In this document: positions 57,858 to 64,000 of the stretch, piece by piece | How positions within the stretch are numbered: the first letter of the stretch is position 1 | Layout: the number at the start of each line of letters is the position of its first letter | Source of the DNA: Candidatus Amarolinea dominans | GTDB lineage: Bacteria > Chloroflexota > Anaerolineae > SSC4 > Amarolineaceae | NCBI GenBank assembly: GCA_016719785.1 | Contig: JADJYJ010000006.1 | Span: 124,001 to 188,000 of the forward strand | DNA length: 64,000 bases | Direction: 5' to 3' | Notes under the pieces: model-generated | The model's database searches: none | What the model was told of the DNA's origin: nothing | What the model saw: the letters and a program-made list of their open reading frames with translations, nothing else | Made by a program: the position numbers and the translations under genes

Positions 57858-57953
57858 GCCGTAGGTCACGCCTCCGGCGTGACGACGTCCTCCGCCGCGT
57901 GACAGGCCCCAAGCCGTAGGTCACGCCTCCGGCGTGACGACGCCCTCCGCCGC
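57858..57953. repeat. Two 41-bp repeats with an internal palindrome
   Basis: Copies at 57858-57898 and 57913-57953, each containing GTCACGCCTCCGGCGTGAC. They are followed by two unrelated hairpins at 57980-57999 and 58038-58073. Confidence 0.85.
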
Positions 57954-57979
57954 AGAGCTTGCTTCCCTCGTCCAACGTC

Positions 57980-57999
57980 GTCCGGCCAGGAGGCCGGAC
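57980..57999. repeat. 8-bp palindromic hairpin
   Basis: GTCCGGCC, loop AGGA, GGCCGGAC. Part of the palindrome cluster between giant genes 2 and 3. Confidence 0.7.
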
Positions 58000-58037
58000 C
58001 TACGCCTCTCGCGCCGTTGCGGCGGAGCGATGGCCGA

Positions 58038-58073
58038 CCTCGGCCCCCCCAGCCTTCGCAAGGGGGGCCGAGG
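58038..58073 (-). terminator. 12-bp GC-rich hairpin after giant gene 3
   Basis: Stem CCTCGGCCCCCC/GGGGGGCCGAGG with a 12-nt loop, starting 20 nt beyond the stop at 58093. The position suggests a terminator, although no T-run follows. Confidence 0.55.
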
Positions 58074-58092
58074 CCCGCGTTACCGATTCATT

Positions 58093-61000
58093 TCACCAAC
58101 CACTCGTGCGCACGACGGGCACGAAGATCTGCATGCCCCACAGCCGCGCGGACACCGGCCCGATCATCTGACCGGAGGGCAGCGCCTCCAGGCGGTAGAA
58201 GTAGGCCTTGCCCGCGACGGCCGACTCGTCTATCCACTCGTAGCTGGCGCCGCTCCCGCCAACCGCCTGGCTGGCAACCGGCGCACTGGTCATCTGCTGG
58301 TAGACGCCGTCCGCACTGGTCGCGCGCCAGGCGTGGAAGCCGCTGTTGCTCCCCTCGGCCAGCGTAGTCCACGCCAGCGTCACCGGCCCGCCGCTGCGCT
58401 GCGTCGCGGTGAACTGCGTTACCCACACACTGGTCGGGGCAATGAACGGGAAGTCGAGCGTCAGGTCGCTCTGCCCGCTGAGCAATACGACGCTGGTCAG
58501 CGTGGTTGGCCCGGAGGGCAGATAGCCGTTCGGCTGCGGGAGCACGGTGGCGGTGTACTGACCGGGCGGCAGTCCACTCACCAGGTAGGTGCCGGGCGGG
58601 AAACCACCGGCTGGCCCGGTCGTCAGCGTGGCGATGACCGTATTGCTGCTGTCCTTGACCTGTACCACGATGCCGCTCAACGGTAGTTCCTGAGCCGGGT
58701 CGTAGACGTTATTGCCGTTGGTGTCCACCCACGTGAAGTCGCCCACCGTCACCGGCTGCCAGTAGCCGAAGTCAGCCGTCAGGTTGGTGTCGCCCACGCC
58801 CGTCGGGTTGAAGTTCTGAATGCAGTACGGGTTGACCTGGCTGTTGTTGTCCTGACCCGCATTGGGGCCGCTGGACTTGGTGTAGGTGGTCAACACTTGG
58901 TTGGCGTCGGTCACGATCACCACGTAGTTGCCGGCCGGGAACTCGTCGCTGAAGCGGTAGTTGCCGCCCAACATGATGCTGCTGCTCGTCAGTTTGGTGT
59001 CCACCAGGAAATCGAACTGATCGAGGGCGCAGTTGCCGTTGACGTCGTACCACAGCTCCACGGTGACATTGCCGATGCCCGGCTCGCCGCCCTGGTAGAG
59101 GCCGTCTGCGTTGCGGTCCACCCACACCAGGTTGCCGATCGTGCTGTCCTTCAACACGGTCGGGCCGGGAGCATAGCCGAAGTCCGCGGTCGGGTTGAAC
59201 TGGCCCTGCGCCAGATTCACTGCGTAGGGTTGAGCCTGGTTGTTGTTGTCTTGCCCGGGGTTGGGACCTAACACCGTGGGCGCATAGCCGGTCAGCACTC
59301 CGAAGGCATCGCTCACGCGCACGTCGTAGCTGCCGGCCTGCAGACCGACGAAGACGTAGTCCCCGCTGGCGCCCGTCGTCGTCGTGGCAATCACCACGCT
59401 GTTCTGGCGCAGTTGCACTGTCACGCCGTGCTGGCCGTAATCGCCGCTCGCCACCGCGAACAAGCCATTGTTATCTTTCTCGATCCACACCTGGTTGCCG
59501 ATGGCGCCCATGGGGCGGTCGGTCAGGTGGTAGCCGAAGTCAGCGGTCAGATTGTCGCCGCCCACCGGCAGGATCACCGCGTAGGGGTCGGCCTGGTTGT
59601 TGTTGTTCACCCCGGCCGCGCCCAACGGCGACTTGGTGTAGCCGTAGAGCACCCCGTTGGTGTCGCTGACATGCACCAGGTAGCGTCCAGCGGTCAACCC
59701 GCTGAACAGGTAGTTGCCGGTGTCGGCATCCAGGCTGCTGGCCGTGGTCACGGTCGCGATGATCGGCTCGCCCGCATCCCAAACCGTGTTTGCATTGCTG
59801 TCGCGAATCAGGTCTACGCTGACGCCCGGGAACGGCATGTCGCTGCCGTTGTAAACCCCGTCCTTGTTGGCATCCAGGAAGCCCAGGTTGCCGATCGTGC
59901 CCAGCAGGTTGTTGCTGGTATCGTCATAGCCGAAGTCGGCCTTCAGGTACTGATCCCCGGCCAGCACGATCACCGGGCTGTGCGGCACCGGCGTGGTGGG
60001 GCTGTAGCCGGCGGGCGGGTTGATCGGCGCCACGCTGTAGGAACCGGCCGGCACTTCGATCAGGTAATGACCGTTGCTGTCGGTGGTGTCGCAGATCGCA
60101 GCCCCACCGGCCATGGGCGTCGCACAGACCTGCACATTGGGGATGCCCGGCTCGCCCGGCTGCTGCACGCCGTCGCCATTGTCATCGTACCAGACGGTGT
60201 CGCCGATGATCGCCTTGCCCGTCGTCGGCGTCTGGTAGTAGCCGAAGTCCGCGTCCTTGTAGACATCGCCGGCGCCCAGCACGATCGCGCCTGTCGGGTC
60301 AGGCTGGCTCTGGTTGGCGATGACATGGGTCAGACCGGCCAGCACGTTGTTGGTATCGGTCACATCCACGAAGTAGGTGGCCGGCGGCAGGTTGTTGAAC
60401 AGGTAGCCGCCATCCGCATCGGTGGTCAGGGTACCCACCAGGGTGTCTCCGCCGCTCAGCGTGCCGTTGCTATCATCGTCGCGGTAGAGCGCGACGGTCA
60501 CGTTCGGGATACCCGGCTCGCCCACATCCTCGATGCCGTCGTGATCCTTGTCGTACCAGACGAAGTCGCCGATGGCGCCGAGCTTGATGTAGCCAAAGTC
60601 GGCCGTCAGGTTGTAGCCGCCCTGCGGCAGCACCACCTGGTAGGCCTGCGCCTGGTTGTTGTTGTCCTGACCCGGATTCGGCCCGAGCAGCGTCACCACG
60701 TAGCCGGCCAGCACGCCGAAGCTGTCGCTGACGCGCACCTGGTACGTGCCGCCGGGCAGACTGACGAAGGCGTAGTCGCCGCTGGCGCCGGTCGTCGTCG
60801 TGGCGATGACCGCGCTGTTCTTGAGCAACTGCACCGTCACGCCCGCCTGACCGACATCGCTGCCGTTGGCGTCGAACAGACCGTCGTAGTCCTCTTCCGC
60901 CCAGACCTGGTTGCCGATGACGCCGATGTTGGTGCGATCGAGCGGATAGTAGCCGAAGTCGGCCGTTGTGTTGCTGCCGCCTGGCGCCAGGTTGATGGCG

Positions 61001-63249
61001 TAGGGGTCAGCCTGGTTGTTGTTGTCCACCCCGGCCGCGCCCAGTGGCGACTTGGTGTAGTCGAACAGCACCGCGTTGGTGTCGCTGACATGCACCAGGT
61101 AGCGACCACCCGGGACGCCGCTGAACAGGTAGTTGCCCGCGCTGCAGGCCGTGCCGCCCACGGTGGTCACCGTGGCGATGATCGGCTCGCCCGCGTCCCA
61201 GGCGTTGTTCGCGTTGCTGTCGCGGATCAAATCCACACTGACGCCGGACAGGGCGCTGTCACCGCTGTTGCAGACGCCGTCCTTGTTGGCGTCCAGGAAG
61301 ACCAGGTCGCCAATCGTGCCCAGTAGCGGGCCATTCTTGTCGTCGTAACCGAAGTCCGCGTCCAGGTACTGCTCGCCAATCTGCACGGTCAGCAGGTGCG
61401 GAACCGGCGTGGTCGCCAGGTAGCTCGCCGGCGGGTTGATCGGCGCGACGCTGTAGGAACCGGCCGGTACTTCGATCAGGTAATGACCGTTGCTGTCGGT
61501 GGTGTCGCAGATGGAAGCGCCGCCGCCCGTGGGCGTCGCGCAAACCTGAATGTTCGGGATACCCGGCTCGCCCGGCTGCTGGATACCGTCGCTGTTGTCA
61601 TCGTACCAGACCGTGTCGCCGATGATGGCGTAGCCGGAGGTGGGCGTCTGGTAGTAGCCGAAGTCGGCGTCCTTGTAGACCTCGCTGGCGCCCAGCACGA
61701 TGGCGCCCGTCGGGTCAGGTTGGCTCTGGTTGGCAACGACGTGTGTCAGCCCGACCAGCACGTTGTTGGCGTCGGTCACATCCACGAAGTAGGTGGCCGG
61801 CGGCAGGTTGTTGAACAGATAGCCGCCATCCGCATCGGTGGTGCGGGTGCCCACCAGGGTGTCACCGGCGGTCAGTGTGCCGCTGCCATCGGTGTCGCGG
61901 TAGAGCGCCATCGTCACGTTCGGGATGCCCGGCTCGCCCACATCCTCGATGCCATCGTGATCGCTGTCGTACCAGACGAAGTCACCGATGGCGCCAGGCA
62001 ACGGCGTTGGGGTATTGGTGGGCGTCGCCGTCGGGGTGTTGGTGGGCGTAGCCGTCGGCGTGGCTGTCGGGGTTTTGGTCGGCGTAGCCGTCGGCGTGTT
62101 GGTGCGCGTAGCCGTGGGCGTGGCCGTCGGCGTAGCTGTTGGAGTGTTAGTGCGCGTCGCCGTGGGCGTGGCTGTTGGGGTCTTGGTGGGCGTAGCCGTC
62201 GGCGTCGAAGTTCGGGTCGGCGTGGCGGTGGGCGCTGATTGGGTAAGACACATGGCGTCGGCCTTGGTGTAGGCGTTGCCGGAGCTGTCGGTATCGCGCA
62301 AGATGACCTTCAAGTGGGCGACGTTGGCCGGCGCGGTGGCGCTGAGCGTGTAGGGGCCGCCGAGACTGGGGTTCGCCCCGCTGCTCTCCATGTCCCAAAT
62401 AACGGTATGGACGGCAGCCGTGCCGATTTCTGTGCCTCCCGCGTTGTAGAAGCGGATCGCGATGGTGGTCTTCCAACTGGGTTCATGCGAGCCGACGTAG
62501 AAGGTCATGTTGTACGTAACGCCGACCGCGGCCGCGGCCTGTTGAGAGAGCACGCCGGACTGCCCGCCGCTGTAGCGCGACCAACCGATGCGCGCGCCAT
62601 CTGGCTCATTGGGCAGATAGTTCGTGGTCGAGGCCTCGCCGCTTTCCAGTGTCCAGCCGGTAGGAAAACCGGACCCGTTCACGGTCTCGAAGCTCGGATT
62701 GGTCAACAGACCGGACGGACAGAAGCCCACCGGTGTTGCTGTTGGCGTTGCCGTGTTCGGCGAAGTCGGTGTTGCGGTGGGGGTTCTGGTTTTGGTTGGT
62801 GTTGAGGTAGGGGTTCTGGTTTTGGTTGGTGTTGCGGTGGGGGTTCTGGTAGCCGTGGCCGTACAAGGGCCAAAGCCGTCGCTTTCGTCGCGCCCCAACC
62901 AGTTGCCGTTTTCGTAGATTTCCACACGAAAACTGTGATGGACAGACAGATCAATCGAGCCGGACCACGTCCCTTGCACCGTTTCGTTGCCATGGGTCGT
63001 GCCGGTGGCAATAATTGTGCCATCCACCTTGACGCGCCACGATTCGGCCGTGGAATTCCAGCCCACGAAGTTTACCGACCAGCCGCTGCAGTCGGCCGAG
63101 GGCCATGCCTCGATGATCCACTGCACGCCGCTTGCTGCCGGGGCAGCTTGCACGATCCTGGCACTCCCCAGGCCCAATCCCGCCCAAATCAGCAGGATCA
63201 GACCCGCGCTGAATTCCAACCAGTGATGGTTGTTCCTCATGTTGTACAC
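58093..63249 (-). CDS. Giant SdrD B-repeat surface protein 3 (1,718 residues, intact)
   Basis: I keep the GTG start at 63249, since AAAGGAG is 6 nt upstream; an ATG 9 nt later is the alternative. A signal peptide ends near IVQAAPAA. An N-terminal domain of about 100 residues (WIIEAWPSADCSGWSVNFVG), a Thr-Pro linker, a jelly-roll-like domain (LTNPSFETVNGSGFPTGW; about residues 180-330) and a second long Thr-Pro linker precede ten SdrD modules ordered A-B-C-D, A-B-C-D, E, F. An FN3-like domain and the tail MQIFVPVVRTSGW end the protein. Modules carry D-x-D-x-D-G loops. It is the only uninterrupted giant gene and serves as the reference for the others. No LPxTG or catalytic motif. Confidence 0.9.
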   Translation of the reverse strand: MYNMRNNHHWLEFSAGLILLIWAGLGLGSARIVQAAPAASGVQWIIEAWPSADCSGWSVNFVGWNSTAESWRVKVDGTIIATGTTHGNETVQGTWSGSIDLSVHHSFRVEIYENGNWLGRDESDGFGPCTATATRTPTATPTKTRTPTSTPTKTRTPTATPTSPNTATPTATPVGFCPSGLLTNPSFETVNGSGFPTGWTLESGEASTTNYLPNEPDGARIGWSRYSGGQSGVLSQQAAAAVGVTYNMTFYVGSHEPSWKTTIAIRFYNAGGTEIGTAAVHTVIWDMESSGANPSLGGPYTLSATAPANVAHLKVILRDTDSSGNAYTKADAMCLTQSAPTATPTRTSTPTATPTKTPTATPTATRTNTPTATPTATPTATRTNTPTATPTKTPTATPTATPTNTPTATPTNTPTPLPGAIGDFVWYDSDHDGIEDVGEPGIPNVTMALYRDTDGSGTLTAGDTLVGTRTTDADGGYLFNNLPPATYFVDVTDANNVLVGLTHVVANQSQPDPTGAIVLGASEVYKDADFGYYQTPTSGYAIIGDTVWYDDNSDGIQQPGEPGIPNIQVCATPTGGGASICDTTDSNGHYLIEVPAGSYSVAPINPPASYLATTPVPHLLTVQIGEQYLDADFGYDDKNGPLLGTIGDLVFLDANKDGVCNSGDSALSGVSVDLIRDSNANNAWDAGEPIIATVTTVGGTACSAGNYLFSGVPGGRYLVHVSDTNAVLFDYTKSPLGAAGVDNNNQADPYAINLAPGGSNTTADFGYYPLDRTNIGVIGNQVWAEEDYDGLFDANGSDVGQAGVTVQLLKNSAVIATTTTGASGDYAFVSLPGGTYQVRVSDSFGVLAGYVVTLLGPNPGQDNNNQAQAYQVVLPQGGYNLTADFGYIKLGAIGDFVWYDKDHDGIEDVGEPGIPNVTVALYRDDDSNGTLSGGDTLVGTLTTDADGGYLFNNLPPATYFVDVTDTNNVLAGLTHVIANQSQPDPTGAIVLGAGDVYKDADFGYYQTPTTGKAIIGDTVWYDDNGDGVQQPGEPGIPNVQVCATPMAGGAAICDTTDSNGHYLIEVPAGSYSVAPINPPAGYSPTTPVPHSPVIVLAGDQYLKADFGYDDTSNNLLGTIGNLGFLDANKDGVYNGSDMPFPGVSVDLIRDSNANTVWDAGEPIIATVTTASSLDADTGNYLFSGLTAGRYLVHVSDTNGVLYGYTKSPLGAAGVNNNNQADPYAVILPVGGDNLTADFGYHLTDRPMGAIGNQVWIEKDNNGLFAVASGDYGQHGVTVQLRQNSVVIATTTTGASGDYVFVGLQAGSYDVRVSDAFGVLTGYAPTVLGPNPGQDNNNQAQPYAVNLAQGQFNPTADFGYAPGPTVLKDSTIGNLVWVDRNADGLYQGGEPGIGNVTVELWYDVNGNCALDQFDFLVDTKLTSSSIMLGGNYRFSDEFPAGNYVVIVTDANQVLTTYTKSSGPNAGQDNNSQVNPYCIQNFNPTGVGDTNLTADFGYWQPVTVGDFTWVDTNGNNVYDPAQELPLSGIVVQVKDSSNTVIATLTTGPAGGFPPGTYLVSGLPPGQYTATVLPQPNGYLPSGPTTLTSVVLLSGQSDLTLDFPFIAPTSVWVTQFTATQRSGGPVTLAWTTLAEGSNSGFHAWRATSADGVYQQMTSAPVASQAVGGSGASYEWIDESAVAGKAYFYRLEALPSGQMIGPVSARLWGMQIFVPVVRTSGW

Positions 63250-63488
63250 AAATGACTCCTTTGATTTCCCGGTATTCGCTTCGATACCAGGTTACACCGA
63301 TTACCAAAGCTCCGTCACTTGTGTTTGGATTGATGAAAAGGGTGTCAAATGAGGCAGCTTCAGCCTTGACGATTATTTTCCTGGCTCCATTCTGTGACAG
63401 TGAACTCCCACTGCCACAGAAAATCGCCAACCTTGAAAATTAGCGGAGGGCAAGGCAGAAGCGCAGAGAGGCGCGACTACTGATGTTC

Positions 63489-63543
63489 ATTATAAATCCA
63501 GTCCCTACGAAATGTGTAGGTATAAACCTTACAATTTCCTTAC
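63489..63543 (-). promoter_or_regulatory. Promoter and conserved box of giant gene 3
   Basis: -10 TATAAT (63489-63494), extended as TATAATGAAC, 240 nt upstream of the GTG. The box AACCTTACAATTTCCTTAC (63525-63543) is 30 nt further upstream. The 320-bp gap 63250-63569 shows nothing else beyond this leader and promoter. Confidence 0.58.
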
Positions 63544-63569
63544 AGGGCTTCTCATTTCTTGTGTGTTCA

Positions 63570-64000
63570 TCAACCGCCGATGCGCATCAGGGGTAAGAAG
63601 AGCTGCATACCCCACAGTCGCGCGGACACCGGCCCGATCATTTGACCGGAGGGCAGCGCCTCCAGCCGGTAGAAATAGGCCTTGCCCGCGACGGCCGTCT
63701 CATCCACCCATTCGTAGCTGGCGCCGCCAATCTCCTGACCCGCGATGGGCGCGCTGGTCAGCCGCTGGTAGATGCCGTCCGCACTGGTCGCGCGCCAGAC
63801 GTGGAATTCCAACCCGGCCGCGCCGGCCGCGGTCTGCCAGGCCACCCTCACGCGGCCATCGGCCAACTGCCAGGCAGCAAAGTCAACGACCTGCACCGCC
63901 GTGGGGTTGATGAACGGAAAATTGAGGTTCAGATCGCTCTGCCCAAGCGCCAGGTACGCGGTGGTCAGGCTGGCCGGCCCAATCAGGGTGTAGCCCGGCG
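63570..64000 (-). CDS. C-terminal end of a fourth giant SdrD-type protein (cut by the window)
   Basis: The frame runs from the window edge to a TGA at 63570. The visible 143 residues begin in the end of an F-type module (LTTAYLALGQSDLNLNFPF) and contain the same FN3-like domain as the other giant proteins (FHVWRATSADGIYQRLTSAP; AGKAYFYRLEALPSGQMIGP), ending MQLFLPLMRIGG. The DNA is more diverged than between giants 1-3, so this copy is older or has escaped homogenisation. The start and repeats lie beyond 64000. Confidence 0.85.
   Translation of the reverse strand, partial: PGYTLIGPASLTTAYLALGQSDLNLNFPFINPTAVQVVDFAAWQLADGRVRVAWQTAAGAAGLEFHVWRATSADGIYQRLTSAPIAGQEIGGASYEWVDETAVAGKAYFYRLEALPSGQMIGPVSARLWGMQLFLPLMRIGG

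Noticed and set aside
40087..63249. LPxTG sortase anchoring of the giant SdrD proteins
   Set aside because: No LPxTG-like motif, hydrophobic helix or basic tail is present at the C-termini; they end after the FN3-like domain in a short aromatic-Pro-Arg tail.

Overview
The window looks like a chromosomal segment of a Chloroflexota bacterium, most likely Anaerolineae-like. I infer this from lipoprotein binding proteins with a LLAAC-type lipobox followed by Ala/Pro/Thr-rich spacers, a DUF951 protein, Thr-Pro-rich linkers in secreted proteins, and exported proteins ending in a short (F/Y)-x-P tail. GC is high throughout. No mobile element, CRISPR array, rRNA or tRNA was seen.

Region 1 (1-14160, minus strand) is nutrient uptake. 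A polar amino-acid ABC transporter (ATPase, permease, binding protein) is interleaved with oligopeptide permeases, a thiol peroxidase and a family-5 peptide-binding lipoprotein whose domain order appears circularly permuted. A complete branched-chain amino-acid operon follows (binding protein, livH, livM, livG, livF). Its binding lipoprotein carries two nearly identical domains in one chain, and it lies behind a consensus promoter and a leader of about 255 nt.

Region 2 (14578-25674, mostly plus strand) is housekeeping: a 41-residue membrane peptide, an EamA transporter, a Cys-rich small protein, exonuclease VII (xseA/xseB), an NfeD-type membrane serine protease, an MNT nucleotidyltransferase with a possible HEPN remnant, DUF951, an M24 peptidase, ornithine aminotransferase, UV damage endonuclease and a nuclease-fold-like protein.

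Region 3 (25729-64000, all minus strand) is almost entirely secreted or surface proteins: a 14-repeat probable double beta-propeller, SdrD-like proteins, two subtilisin-like proteases with malectin domains (one an in-frame fusion of two protease genes), and at least four giant SdrD B-repeat proteins (about 3,170, 2,240 and 1,718 residues, plus one cut by the window end). The giant proteins share a four-module super-repeat, a C-terminal FN3-like domain and a terminal tail. The three with visible 5' ends share a promoter with a conserved 19-bp box. Intergenic gaps here are packed with short palindromes.

Several region 3 genes carry single-base frameshifts, often at homopolymers. Two were located exactly by comparing duplicate copies. 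They may be sequencing errors or real decay, and this affects how the long genes should be read.
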